The translations under genes were made by a program, and so were the position numbers. The notes under the pieces are model-generated. The model did not search any database and was not told the DNA's origin. It saw only the letters and a program-made list of their open reading frames with translations. Positions 28,371 through 37,479 of a DNA stretch of 64,000 nucleotides are shown here, piece by piece. Every line of letters begins with the position of its first letter. Position 1 is the stretch's first letter. The DNA is from Arachidicoccus sp. (lineage in GTDB: Bacteria > Bacteroidota > Bacteroidia > Chitinophagales > Chitinophagaceae). The stretch spans positions 27,475-91,474 of the forward strand of contig JAPWKH010000010.1 of assembly GCA_028283605.1 (NCBI GenBank), in the 5' to 3' direction.

Positions 28371-29726
28371 ATGAAGCATAAATTACAAAAGCATATCTTT
28401 CTTTCCGTTTTATCGGCAGGATTGATGGCTACATTTTTTATTTCCTGCGAGAAAAAAAATATTCAGTTCGGAGAGCAATTTGTAGATAATGATTACACGC
28501 AGGTAATAGAAACTGATACGATCACGCCTTCCCTTAATACGATTTATATAGATTCATTTGTAACATCCAATACTGGAACGGCAATGATTGGCAATACCAA
28601 AGATCCTCAATTCGGAACATTGGTATCATCGGCATATTTTCAAATGGGCGTACCTACATACGAACAAACTTCTACGGAATATACAAATGTAAGATTTGAT
28701 TCCCTCACAATTTTTGCGAAATTAAAAAGCGGTGTATGGTATGGCGATACTACGCAACCCATGAAATTGAATGTATATCGCCTGAATGAAAATATTATTT
28801 TACCCGATAACCAAACTTATTTTTATAATACCACTACCCTAAGTGCGTCTTCACAATCGCTTGGTTCATTTTCTTTCAGGTTTTGGCCAAATTCAATAGA
28901 CACGGTAAATGATACTTTATCTATCCGTCTTTCGGATGATTTAGGAAAAGAACTATTGGGAAAATTGCAAACCGGAGACTTTGATATTCAGACAGACCAG
29001 CAATTTTATCAGTATTTTAAAGGATTAAAAATTACAGGCGACCCGGGTACTAATTTATCTTTTTCCATTAATGACAGTATTCAAATGCGGTTGTACTATA
29101 CAAAAGCCGATAATCCTGTAGCTGTTGAAAAATATGTAGTATTCCCCATGTCTGATGCTACCAAGCAGTTTAATAATATTACCATTAACCGAACCGGATT
29201 ATTGGCAGATCAAAATTTTGGCAAAAACAACTACAGCATTCCTTCCTCTCAAACCGGTAACACAGCATTTCTTAATCCTTTGGGAAATTCAATGATAAAA
29301 ATTACTTTTCCTACATTAACCAGAGTTCTCCAGGAATATTACCTTAAAGTTACGAGAGCTACGTTGCAGATATTTCCGGCTCCGGACTCTTATACCAGCA
29401 TTTTTGGATTACCAAAAACTTTAAATTTAGTAACAACAGATTTAAATAATGGAATTGGCACTGTACTCACAAGCGGCACTTCCGCCCAAACCGGAAGCCT
29501 TACTTATATTGATCCAAGTACTACCTTGCCTTATTATTACTATGATGTAACAGGGGCAATCACAGAATTATTAGCAGACCCATTAACTACAGTTAACCAA
29601 AAAGGATTGCTTTTGATTCCCCCGTCATCAACCATGTTCAATACTTTTAACCGGCTGATAATCGGAGATGGAAATAATTCAAAAGCGAAAATGAAATTGA
29701 TAATCGATTATATCTCGATAAAATAA
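28371..29726 (+). CDS. DUF4270 lipoprotein
   Basis: A 451-aa exported lipoprotein; lipobox FFISC with Cys26. The early motif EKKNIQFGEQFVDNDYTQVIETDTI and VTSNTGTAMIGNTKDPQFG matches the DUF4270 family, a Bacteroidota envelope family of unknown function. The rest is beta-rich. It is followed after 8 bases by an outer-membrane barrel gene. Cotranscription with the barrel, and promoter matching with the Kelch operon, make this part of one envelope module (inference). Confidence 0.85.
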   Translation: MKHKLQKHIFLSVLSAGLMATFFISCEKKNIQFGEQFVDNDYTQVIETDTITPSLNTIYIDSFVTSNTGTAMIGNTKDPQFGTLVSSAYFQMGVPTYEQTSTEYTNVRFDSLTIFAKLKSGVWYGDTTQPMKLNVYRLNENIILPDNQTYFYNTTTLSASSQSLGSFSFRFWPNSIDTVNDTLSIRLSDDLGKELLGKLQTGDFDIQTDQQFYQYFKGLKITGDPGTNLSFSINDSIQMRLYYTKADNPVAVEKYVVFPMSDATKQFNNITINRTGLLADQNFGKNNYSIPSSQTGNTAFLNPLGNSMIKITFPTLTRVLQEYYLKVTRATLQIFPAPDSYTSIFGLPKTLNLVTTDLNNGIGTVLTSGTSAQTGSLTYIDPSTTLPYYYYDVTGAITELLADPLTTVNQKGLLLIPPSSTMFNTFNRLIIGDGNNSKAKMKLIIDYISIK

Positions 29727-29734
29727 AAAACCGA

Positions 29735-31042
29735 ATGAAGTTCATGAAATATAAATTTTTATATCCTCAATTCATTATATTCCTGTTACTGCTGGTATGT
29801 GTCAATTATTCATTCGGGCAAACCAATACTTCTCCTTATTCTATGCTCGGAATAGGTGATATTGTGTCTAAAAATTTTGACCGCTCATCCGGCATGGGAG
29901 ATGCTGGTATAAGCCTTACATCTTATAGATACATTTACGACGAAAATCCTGCATCAATATCTTACTTAAGCGACCGGATGCTTTCTATGGAAGTTTCCGG
30001 GAATTTTAATGCAGTATCTTATAAAGGCGAATCGTTAGCAAAGAATGTGAATTCATCCCAGTTTCAGGTACAGCGGTTTGTAATGGGCACTAAGATATTG
30101 CCTATTTGGGGATTGTCTTTCGGATTAAAACAATTCAGCAGCAGCAATTATTATTTCACACAGCAGCAGTTTATTGAAGGGGCAAGCGGAAGTTATATAA
30201 ATACAACACATGATGGTACCGGCGGAATTAATCAGGTGTTTTTATCAAACGGAGTAAGGTTGGGAAAGAATCTATCTTTAGGTGCAAGAGTATCTTATTT
30301 ATTCGGCCACATGAAAGATGAAAAAGATTTATTGAACAATACGATTGTAGGAACCCAATTAAACAGTACTGTGAATCAGTATTACACACATTTTTATTTT
30401 GACGGAGGATTGCAATATCATGTAAATGTTTCTCCGAAATGGCAATTAGGGCTTGGCGCCATCGGGTCTTTAAAAACAACATTGAGCGGCAATACTTATT
30501 ATTCCTTATCTCAGGGAGATGGATCTACTTCACTTCCTTCACAAATGGTAGATGATTCTATAATCGGCACAGGTAAGTTTAATTTACCGGTAACCTATGG
30601 TGGCGGACTTTCCCTTACTTATGACAATAAGCTCACTTTTGCTGTAGATTATAAACAGGAAAAATGGTCGGATGTACACAATTCCACAAGTGGATTTAAT
30701 TACAGTTTTAAAAATGCCAACCAAATTTCCGGAGGTATAGAATATACCAAAAGAAAAAATGAATTCTTTCGCAATCAGATCATTCCGTTTGATAAATATT
30801 TTTACCAGCTGGGCGGATATTATAATCAGGAATATTTAGTGATGAAAGGGCAGCAGATTTCGAATGCAGGCATCAGTCTTGGCGTTGGTTTCAATTCTTT
30901 TACTTCAGGTTTGGGAACAATGTTCAATGTACAGCTGGGTACGCGCGGCACTACAAAAAACAATTTGATAAGAGGAAATTATTTCCAGATAGGCGTTACT
31001 ATTTCTTATCAAAGCAACTGGATAAAATATAAATTTCAATAA
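29735..31042 (+). CDS. Outer-membrane beta-barrel protein of unknown function
   Basis: A 435-aa exported protein. Signal peptide of about 29 residues ending SFGQ; starts at 29735 or ATG 29744. The mature part opens with SPYSMLGIGDIVSKNFDRSSGMGDAGIS, the usual opening of Bacteroidota FadL/PorV-like barrels, with further alternating strands and YQSNW-KYKF at the end. It is 8 bases downstream of the DUF4270 gene, and the pair probably works as a surface lipoprotein and barrel partner. Substrate unknown. Confidence 0.75.
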   Translation: MKFMKYKFLYPQFIIFLLLLVCVNYSFGQTNTSPYSMLGIGDIVSKNFDRSSGMGDAGISLTSYRYIYDENPASISYLSDRMLSMEVSGNFNAVSYKGESLAKNVNSSQFQVQRFVMGTKILPIWGLSFGLKQFSSSNYYFTQQQFIEGASGSYINTTHDGTGGINQVFLSNGVRLGKNLSLGARVSYLFGHMKDEKDLLNNTIVGTQLNSTVNQYYTHFYFDGGLQYHVNVSPKWQLGLGAIGSLKTTLSGNTYYSLSQGDGSTSLPSQMVDDSIIGTGKFNLPVTYGGGLSLTYDNKLTFAVDYKQEKWSDVHNSTSGFNYSFKNANQISGGIEYTKRKNEFFRNQIIPFDKYFYQLGGYYNQEYLVMKGQQISNAGISLGVGFNSFTSGLGTMFNVQLGTRGTTKNNLIRGNYFQIGVTISYQSNWIKYKFQ

Positions 31043-31068
31043 GGGAGCAGCAAGATTTAAACAATATT

Positions 31069-31461
31069 TTACAATCCCAAATCTTCCGAAGGATCCCAAA
31101 AAACAGCCTGGAAGTTTTCAATACAATCGTCTTTTACTTTGATCTTTTCTTTTTTAAGAAGTTTTTCCATTTTTTCGGGTGGTGAAAAATGAGCTTTGCC
31201 GCTAAGCATTCCGTTTCGGTTTACAACACGATGTGCAGGAATGTCCTTTATGTTTGAATTATTTACAGCATTCATTGCCCAGCCAACCATTCTCGCAGAG
31301 GATTTGGCGCCGAGATATTTGGCAATAGCGCCATAGGAAGTAACCTTTCCTTTGGGAATTTGTTTTACCACTTCCCACACATCTTCAAAGAATGAAGTAT
31401 GTTTGAACAAAACAGGAAGCGGGTCTGCCGGAGAATTTATTTTTTTCTTTGCCACAATCAA
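31069..31461 (-). CDS. Alkyltransferase-like (ATL/MGMT-family) protein lacking the active-site Cys
   Basis: About 130 aa, the C-terminal domain of O6-alkylguanine-DNA alkyltransferases. Visible are VWEVVKQIPKGKVTSYGAIAKYLG, the DNA-intercalating Arg in SARMVGWAM (near Arg57), and IPAHRVVNRNGMLSG. The acceptor motif PCHR reads PAHR (Ala76), so it cannot take up alkyl groups; this is the ATL type that marks damaged guanine for nucleotide excision repair. The start is uncertain: TTG at 31461 or GTG at 31455, with no ATG. It lies downstream of trmB with a 20-base gap, on the same strand. Confidence 0.87.
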   Translation of the reverse strand: MIVAKKKINSPADPLPVLFKHTSFFEDVWEVVKQIPKGKVTSYGAIAKYLGAKSSARMVGWAMNAVNNSNIKDIPAHRVVNRNGMLSGKAHFSPPEKMEKLLKKEKIKVKDDCIENFQAVFWDPSEDLGL

Positions 31462-31481
31462 TCGCTAAATTTTCAAAGCTA

Positions 31482-32198
31482 TTAAAAATCCTTCCCGTTT
31501 TTTGCAGATTCGAACACATATTTTTTTACCAGCTCATCTTTCTCAAAAGGCAAATCGTTATTCAGTTTGAAAGCGAGATAATGTACTTTATGAAAACCTG
31601 CAATATCCAGGCTTTCATAAAATGTTTTTATTGACAACTCTGGAGACACGCGAAGGTTCTTATAAATATTATCATTATCTGTAACGGTCTCCAAATTAAA
31701 AATATCAATTACTGCTTTCGTAAATTTATACAAAACCGGGCTGTCTGTTTTTAAATGTATTATTCCGTCATTTTTTAAAATAGGTTTATACAAACGTAAA
31801 AAGCGAGGGGAAGTCAAGCGTTTTTTCCACTTTACATTCGGCAAATGCGGATCGGGAAATGTAAGCCACATTTCGCTTACTTCCTCTTTAGCAAAGTAAT
31901 CTGTAATACTTTCTATCTGGGAACGGATAAACGCTACGTTTTTCAGATTTTCAGTAAGCGCAGTTTTAGCGCCGCGCCAGATTCTGTTGCCTTTTACATC
32001 TATACCTATAAAATTCCTGTTTGGGTGCAGGCGTCCCAAACCAAGCGCATATTCTCCTTTTCCGCATGCAAGTTCTAAGGTAACAGGGTTGTCATTTCCA
32101 AAAAAATCTTTCCATTTACCTTGCATATTTTTTGGATATTCCAAAACATTCTCAAATGTTTTGATTTCCGCAAAACGTTCCAATTTTTTTTGTCCCAT
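31482..32198 (-). CDS. trmB: tRNA (guanine-N7)-methyltransferase
   Basis: A 238-aa SAM enzyme that makes m7G46 in tRNA. Visible are LELACGKGEYALGLGRLHPNR (split over positions 58-78), FIGIDVKGNRIWRGAKTA, the conserved LTFPDPHLPNVKWKKRL, and HLKTDSPVLYKFT. All substrate motifs are present. It is followed by the ATL gene on the same strand. Confidence 0.94.
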   Translation of the reverse strand: MGQKKLERFAEIKTFENVLEYPKNMQGKWKDFFGNDNPVTLELACGKGEYALGLGRLHPNRNFIGIDVKGNRIWRGAKTALTENLKNVAFIRSQIESITDYFAKEEVSEMWLTFPDPHLPNVKWKKRLTSPRFLRLYKPILKNDGIIHLKTDSPVLYKFTKAVIDIFNLETVTDNDNIYKNLRVSPELSIKTFYESLDIAGFHKVHYLAFKLNNDLPFEKDELVKKYVFESAKNGKDF

Positions 32199-32328
32199 GT
32201 TACAAATTTAGGATTGATTATAAACTTATGCATAAAAGAAACAGAAAAAATATTCTATTTTCTTATATGTAATTTTTTTTAAAATAACATACATTATTTT
32301 TCAGACTAACTTAACGAACATAAACCGA

Positions 32329-32355
32329 TTGATAGTTTCAATTCTTTTACTTTTG
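32329..32355 (+). promoter_or_regulatory. Candidate promoter of the GH3-like gene
   Basis: TTG at 32329-32331, a 16-base spacer (slightly short), then TACTTTTG at 32348-32355, a full TAnnTTTG match. Start codon ATG at 32382 would leave a leader of about 20 bases. Confidence 0.6.
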
Positions 32356-32381
32356 GTGCATCATTGGCAAATTTATACAGG

Positions 32382-33873
32382 ATGAAAGTAAAGTCTACGC
32401 TGGCAAAGCCATTTGCCAATTATGTTTATAATAAAATAAAAAAAGAAACGGCTACTGCCGTAAAAGATCAGGAATCTATTTTTCAGGAGCTAATAAAATC
32501 GGCTGCCAATACAACTTTTGGAAAAGAACATGGGTTCAAAGAAATAAAAACTTACGAAGATTTTAAAAAAGCCGTGCCTGTTAGGGATTACGAAGCGCTA
32601 AAACCTTATATAGAAAGAATAAAAAAGAGGCGAACAAAATGTATTGTGGAAAGGCAAACCACTCTATCTTGCCAAAACAAGCGGTACTACAAGCGGCGCA
32701 AAATATATTCCCATCTCCAAAGATTCTATTGACAACCATATCAGCGCCGCAAGAAATGCTTTGCTGTGTTATATAGCACAGTCAAAAAATGCAGATTTTA
32801 CAAATGGAAAAATGATATTTCTAAGCGGCTCTCCGGAACTTGAAAGAATTGCCGGTATTCCTACAGGAAGGCTTAGCGGCATCGTAAACCATCATATTCC
32901 CGCTTATTTGCGTACAAATCAATTGCCTTCTTACGAAACAAATTGTATAGATGACTGGGAAACCAAGCTGGATAAAATAGTAGATGAAACCATCAATCAA
33001 AATATGACGCTTATCAGCGGCATACCGCCATGGGTGCAAATGTATTTTGACAGATTAACGGAAAAAACCGGCAAAAAAATAAAAGATATTTTTCCTGAAT
33101 TTTCGGTGCTTGTATATGGCGGCGTAAATTTTGAACCTTATAAAGAAAAATTATTTGATTCAATTGGCAAGGCTGTAGATTGTATTGAACTGTTTCCCGC
33201 GTCGGAAGGTTTCTTTGCCTTTCATGATTCGCAAACCGAGCAAGGCATGCTTTTGAATACGAATTCCGGCATATTTTATGAATTCATCAGAGCAGACGAT
33301 ATTGATAAAGAAAATGCAGAAAGAATCAGCCTGAAAGATGTAAAGTTGAATGAAAATTATGCACTTGTTATTAGCAATAATGCAGGCTTATGGGCTTATG
33401 ACATTGGCGATATCGTAAAATTTGTAAGTGTGCAACCTTATCGCATCGTCGTTACAGGAAGAACCAAACATTTTATTTCGGCTTTTGGAGAACATGTAAT
33501 TGCAGAAGAAGTGGATTTTGCCATTTCGCAGGCCGCCAAAAAACATAATGCAAAAATTACGGAATATACCGTTGCTCCGATGGTAGGACAAGGCGACGGG
33601 AAAAGCTTTCACGAATGGCTGATTGAATTTGAAAAAGAGCCGGACAATATGCAGGCTTTCTCCACAGAAATTGATGATCTGCTAAGAAGCAAAAATGTAT
33701 ATTACGACGATTTGATTTCCGGAAATATTTTACAAAAATTAAAAATTACGCCTGTTAAAAAAGGAGCTTTCATAGATTATATGAAATCAAAAGGAAAATT
33801 GGGCGGTCAAAATAAATTGCCAAGGCTAAGCAACGACAGAAAAATTGCAGATGAATTAATAAGCTCAATTTGA
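32382..33873 (+). pseudogene. GH3 auxin-responsive-like acyl-acid-amido synthetase, one frameshift
   Basis: The two reading frames join to about 497 aa, the normal length of the bacterial GH3 family of acyl-adenylate/thioester-forming enzymes. N-terminal MKVKSTLAKPFANYVY and TTFGKEHGFKEIKTYEDFK are in the first frame; the ATP site LAKTSGTTSGAKYIPIS, LVYGGVNFEPYKEKL, LFPASEGFFAFHDS and YDIGDIVKFVS are in the next. One extra A in the A6 run at 32621-32626 explains the break: with five A the reading is IKRGEQNVLWKGKP. The start is ATG 32382, not the TTG at 32364. The substrate in bacteria is unknown. Confidence 0.85.
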
Positions 33874-34029
33874 TTATGGAATAAAATTTGTGGATTAGCT
33901 TGTTAAAACATTTCTTTTACCGAAAATCATACTTACATATTAAACCTCAACATATTAATTTTATCTATTAAACTATTACGGAAATTACCCGTAAGATTTA
34001 AAACAAAAGTTCAATTAAAAATTTTTATT

Positions 34030-34425
34030 ATGAAAAAAATAGTTTTTTTAAGTATTGCTTCCTTATTTTTCGCTGCAACCACACATGCGCAAAGCATTGC
34101 AGATACTACAGCAAAAACCCACAAAGCATGGAACAAACACAAAGACAAACAAAATGACGAAGAGTTTTATAAAAAACTCAATTTAACAGAAGATCAAAAA
34201 GCGCAGTTAAAAACAATCAACAAGGATCAGAAATCTAAAATAGCAGCTATTAAAAGCAATACAACTTTGACTGAGGATCAAAAGAAAGCACAGGTTAAAG
34301 CAGCAAAAACAGATGCTTATAATAAAAGACAGGCTATATATACTCCGGAACAGAAAGAAGTAATTAAAAACGACCACGAGAAGAAACACGGAAAAAAAGA
34401 CAACTCAGCATCGGAAACGGAATAA
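34030..34425 (+). CDS. Spy/CpxP-like periplasmic protein 1
   Basis: A 131-aa exported, highly charged helical protein. Signal peptide of about 20 residues ending ATTHAQS. The mature part repeats the LT-DQKxQLK pattern (LNLTEDQKAQLKTINKDQ, TTLTEDQKKAQVKAAK, IYTPEQKEVIKNDH), typical of the LTxxQ Spy/CpxP chaperone-like family. It starts a tandem of similar genes; the second begins 24 bases after its stop. Probably a stress-induced envelope protein. An inverted repeat TTACGG/CCGTAA lies at 33976-33994, 36 bases before the start. Confidence 0.75.
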   Translation: MKKIVFLSIASLFFAATTHAQSIADTTAKTHKAWNKHKDKQNDEEFYKKLNLTEDQKAQLKTINKDQKSKIAAIKSNTTLTEDQKKAQVKAAKTDAYNKRQAIYTPEQKEVIKNDHEKKHGKKDNSASETE

Positions 34426-34449
34426 TTATTAAGTAAAAAAAATAAACAG

Positions 34450-34875
34450 ATGAAAAAATTACTTTTCTTAAGTTTTGCAGCATTATGTTTTACAGCTGCC
34501 ACAGTACATGCGCAAGACAGCAGTTCAGCTGCAGGTTCAAAAGGTTGGCAACATCCTCCCCGTGGTGGCGGATTCCGCGGAGGAAATGATGAAAAATTAA
34601 TTAAAGAATTGAATTTGACTGCCGATCAAAAAACGCAGTTTAAAGCTATTGACGATGCTCAAAAATCAAAATTTGATTCTCTGAGAAATGCAGGCGGTTC
34701 TCGTGAAGACCAGCGCGCAACATTCATGGCAATCATTAAAGAATCCAACGATAAAAAAAGAGCCATTCTCACTCCTGACCAGCAAACAAAATTTGATGCA
34801 TATCAGAAAGAAAGAGAAGAAAGGATGAAAGCGATGAGACAGCATGGCGGAGACAACGGCGGCGGAAACCAATAA
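34450..34875 (+). CDS. Spy/CpxP-like periplasmic protein 2
   Basis: A 141-aa exported protein, clearly a paralogue of its upstream neighbour: MKKLLFLSFAALCFTAATVHAQ as signal peptide, then a glycine-rich stretch, and the repeat LNLTADQKTQFKAIDDAQKSK and AILTPDQQTKFDAYQKERE. The start codon is embedded in AATAAACAGATGAAA, the same string that ends three leader repeats elsewhere in the window. A long stem-loop follows 20 bases after the stop. Confidence 0.75.
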   Translation: MKKLLFLSFAALCFTAATVHAQDSSSAAGSKGWQHPPRGGGFRGGNDEKLIKELNLTADQKTQFKAIDDAQKSKFDSLRNAGGSREDQRATFMAIIKESNDKKRAILTPDQQTKFDAYQKEREERMKAMRQHGGDNGGGNQ

Positions 34876-34897
34876 CTTCAGTATTACAATACTTTTT

Positions 34898-34945
34898 AAT
34901 GCATTGCATTTAGGCAAATTCGTTTGCGAAATGCAATGCATTTCT
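34898..34945 (+). terminator. Long stem-loop terminator behind the Spy-like pair
   Basis: Outer 14-bp stem AATGCATTGCATTT with AAATGCAATGCATT (34898-34911 and 34929-34942), and an inner stem GCAAA/TTTGC capped by TTCG. A short T-rich tract follows. It is the likely end of the tandem Spy-like transcript. Confidence 0.7.
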
Positions 34946-34983
34946 TATATTTATGGCACAAATTATATTCGTCAGATAATTAA

Positions 34984-35068
34984 ATGAGCCATTATAATTT
35001 TGCATACACAAATCCATTATAATTTTGCGCATTCCATCTGACAATTAAAAAAATAAAATAAACAGATG
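34984..35068 (+). repeat. Leader repeat, copy 1 (ATGAGCCAT... AATAAACAGATG)
   Basis: About 85 bases shared with copies at 37358-37460 and 46250-46329. It opens with ATGAGCCAT and an AATTTTGCATA box (TAATTTTG here, a perfect -7 match, present twice), then TCCATCTGACAATTAAAAAAA and AATAAACAGATG. The terminal ATG (35066) reads only Met-Lys before a stop; the real gene starts further down. Confidence 0.7.
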
Positions 35069-35109
35069 AAATGAAAGTACTTTCGGGTAAATTCGAAAAT
35101 CAGTTACGA

Positions 35110-35598
35110 ATGAAAAAATTACTCTTAATATTTACCTGCTTATTATTACTGCTGAGTTTTGTGGCATCTGCTCAAAAGAAAAATAAGAAAAAGAGCGAAT
35201 TTAAAATGCCTACTGAAGCACAGCAGCAGCAATATAAAGATTATCTCAAACGCGTATTAAAAGACAGCATAAATATTCCGCTTGAAAAAAGAGATACAGT
35301 GGCCTCAATAGAATTAGCTGCTATTATAAAAAAAATGAAGATGAATACAGATAATTCTCTGAGCAAAGACGATAAAGATGTTCAAAACGGCATGCTGGAA
35401 GATGATATGTATATGCACATGGCAGCCGTGTTGTCTATGGACGAATTGCAAAGAATAAAAAACTTTGACCAGCGGCAAAAAGCAGCTTCAGAGGCAGCAG
35501 ATAAAGAACGTAAAGATGCAGAAAACCAACGAAACTCACAAATCGGCGGTATGGGTGGAGGATACGGAAGATACGGAGGAGGATATCGTGGTTATTAA
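35110..35598 (+). CDS. Small exported protein with Gly/Tyr-rich tail
   Basis: About 162 aa from ATG 35110 (ATG 35071 gives 13 extra residues without a clear function). Signal peptide MKKLLLIFTCLLLLLSFVAS to AQ. The mature part is charged and helical (QQQQYKDYLKRVLKDSINIPLEKRDTV, split here, near 40-65; MLEDDMYMHMAAVLSMDELQRI), and the C-terminus is glycine/tyrosine-rich (GGMGGGYGRYGGGYRGY). Family not recognised. It lies behind leader-repeat copy 1 and near the two Spy-like genes, and may be a relative of them. A weak terminator stem lies at about 35643-35672. Confidence 0.65.
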   Translation: MKKLLLIFTCLLLLLSFVASAQKKNKKKSEFKMPTEAQQQQYKDYLKRVLKDSINIPLEKRDTVASIELAAIIKKMKMNTDNSLSKDDKDVQNGMLEDDMYMHMAAVLSMDELQRIKNFDQRQKAASEAADKERKDAENQRNSQIGGMGGGYGRYGGGYRGY

Positions 35599-35708
35599 AC
35601 AAATAAAGAAATACAACATTTTTAATAATCTTACGTTTTGATAAAAGGCTACCTTGATAGCTTTTTATTTTTTAAAACAGTTCTCTAAATTTAGATTTTC
35701 AGGTCGGT

Positions 35709-36263
35709 ATGAAAAAAATATTGATTATTACTGCAACGCTGCTTTTTATGGCAACCGTTTCTTATTCACAAAATTTAAGAAACAACAAATTTAATCTGCC
35801 GGTGGTTGAAAATGAAATTGCATTCTTCACGATAGATACTGTACGCAATCTTACAAAATCGGATTTTTACGAATTCACAAAAGACTGGTTTAATCAAACA
35901 TTCTCTTCGGTAACTTATAAAACCGATAATACTTTACCTAATAACAAAGCGGGTGTTTTAGTTGGTATAGTAACTTTCAAAATTGACGATCAAAATATAA
36001 AAGCGCCATTACATTATACAGCAAAAGTTACCGTGAAATTTATAAATGGAATTGCCAACGTAAAGCTGCACAATCTTGCTTATACAACATCTGACGGAAA
36101 ATCCAAATATCCAACAGATGTAACCAATGAAGTAAAGCAGCAAATACTCGCCAAAGCAGACGAATTATATCCGAATACATGGAATTCGCTGAAAGATTTT
36201 GCAAATGATCTGTTGCAAAACTTTGTAGATTTCATGTATGATAAAAACATGGAAAAATTGTAG
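35709..36263 (+). CDS. Exported DUF4468-like protein
   Basis: A 184-aa exported protein with signal peptide of about 20 residues (ending VSYSQ). The mature part resembles the DUF4468 group (FFTIDTVRNLTKSDFYEFTKDWFNQTFSS, AGVLVGIVTFKI, YTAKVTVKFINGIANVKLHNLAY), with a C-terminal helix ending LLQNFVDFMYD. Function unknown. Stands alone, convergent with the GDPD gene. The family assignment is moderate. Confidence 0.6.
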   Translation: MKKILIITATLLFMATVSYSQNLRNNKFNLPVVENEIAFFTIDTVRNLTKSDFYEFTKDWFNQTFSSVTYKTDNTLPNNKAGVLVGIVTFKIDDQNIKAPLHYTAKVTVKFINGIANVKLHNLAYTTSDGKSKYPTDVTNEVKQQILAKADELYPNTWNSLKDFANDLLQNFVDFMYDKNMEKL

Positions 36264-36394
36264 TAAACCTGCTTGTAACGTGAGCTCGGCTTGAGCCGCG
36301 ATTATTTGTTTTCGTCAATGAATTCAGGGCTTCATTTAATTGAAAAATATAATTGCATGAATACAATTTGTATTGTGAACCCAAAAAATCTATA

Positions 36395-37327
36395 CTAATC
36401 ATGCAATTTCTTTCTACGCAGATATTCCAGCATCTCTTTCGGATGGTCCGTAAGCAAAGCATTCGCACCTTTCTTTATTAGCCATCCCCAGTTTGCATCA
36501 GGGTCTGTCAGTGACCTTTCGTCATCATGACCGGCACAAAGGTCGGCCCACAGAGAGTTAATCCATAAGGTAACTTTGCGGGCAGTTACCTGAGGTGCAG
36601 CCTGTGTAAGCACGGGCGAGCTTTCCTTGTTAATCTGCAATTCAAATCCCGCAGGGCGGTAGTCATTAAAATAACCGGAAATATAATTTGTGCCGTAGGC
36701 TTCCGAATCAGAATCATTTTTATAATTGTCCGACGATATCATGGGCATGTAATGAATGCTGTCTATAATGCTTCCGTATTTTTTTCGAAGTTCAGGCAGT
36801 GGAAGAGAGCCTTTCAATATAGCCTGGTCAACCGTACCGGTTTCTTTCAGCACGGCATACACTTCTGCTATAATATCCCAGCTCTTATCCAGATTGATTA
36901 ATATGGGTTTATTTTTAACGGCCAGCATAAAGTCCTTTAGCATTGGTATATGCTGCTCTGTCGGTCCGCCATCTCCTTCCCTGAGGGTTACATTTTTGAG
37001 ATACTCCCATGTCAGATTACTTACTGATCCTTGTCCTGTCGTTGTCCTGTTAATGGTTGGGTCGTGCATCAGCACCAGTACACCGTCTTTTGTTTTTCTT
37101 ACATCTGTTTCCATAATATCGGCCCCCATTTTCAAAGTTCCTTGCAATACATTCATAGAATTTTCGGGCGCATCCCGCCAGTCGCCGCGATGCGCTCCTA
37201 CAAGAATATAATTGGAAGACGGATGTAAAAAATGCCGCAGAATGGTGGCAGATGTTCTTGATTTACCCGCCTGGCCAAAAATACTCATTGCCGCAAAGCA
37301 AGCTGCAATTGTAATAGATAATTTCAT
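36395..37327 (-). CDS. Exported glycerophosphodiester phosphodiesterase family protein
   Basis: About 310 aa from ATG 37327, which puts a clean signal peptide (MKLSITIAACFAAMSIFGQ) at the N-terminus; the longer start at 37366 overlaps a leader repeat and is unlikely. The GDPD TIM-barrel motifs are intact: GAHRGDWRDAPENS, MEIS-like ADIMETDVRKTKDGVLVLMHD with the acid pair and His, and the C-terminal ALLTDHPKEML. It hydrolyses glycerophosphodiesters to glycerol-3-phosphate in the periplasm. No associated transporter is present. Confidence 0.88.
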   Translation of the reverse strand: MKLSITIAACFAAMSIFGQAGKSRTSATILRHFLHPSSNYILVGAHRGDWRDAPENSMNVLQGTLKMGADIMETDVRKTKDGVLVLMHDPTINRTTTGQGSVSNLTWEYLKNVTLREGDGGPTEQHIPMLKDFMLAVKNKPILINLDKSWDIIAEVYAVLKETGTVDQAILKGSLPLPELRKKYGSIIDSIHYMPMISSDNYKNDSDSEAYGTNYISGYFNDYRPAGFELQINKESSPVLTQAAPQVTARKVTLWINSLWADLCAGHDDERSLTDPDANWGWLIKKGANALLTDHPKEMLEYLRRKKLHD

Positions 37328-37357
37328 ATCCTTCATTGAAATGCTTTCATATTTAAA

Positions 37358-37460
37358 ATGAGCCATAAGAATTTTGCATATCCAAAGTAATGATTATTTG
37401 GAGAAACAGAGTTCGGCAAAGCCAATTCCATCTGACAAAGAAAATAAAAATAAACAGATG
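37358..37460 (+). repeat. Leader repeat, copy 2, with dead start codon
   Basis: About 103 bases similar to copies 1 and 3: ATGAGCCATAAGAATTTTGC at the left, TCCATCTGACAAAG in the middle, and AATAAACAGATG at the right end. The ATG (37458-37460) reads Met-Lys-Leu-Cys then stop. No gene lies downstream on this strand, so this copy has no present function that I can see. Confidence 0.7.
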
Positions 37461-37479
37461 AAACTCTGTTAATCAGGGC

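Noticed and set aside
36290..36394. Terminator between the DUF4468-like and GDPD genes
   Set aside because: Only a short GCTC/GAGC stem without a T run; not strong enough to list.
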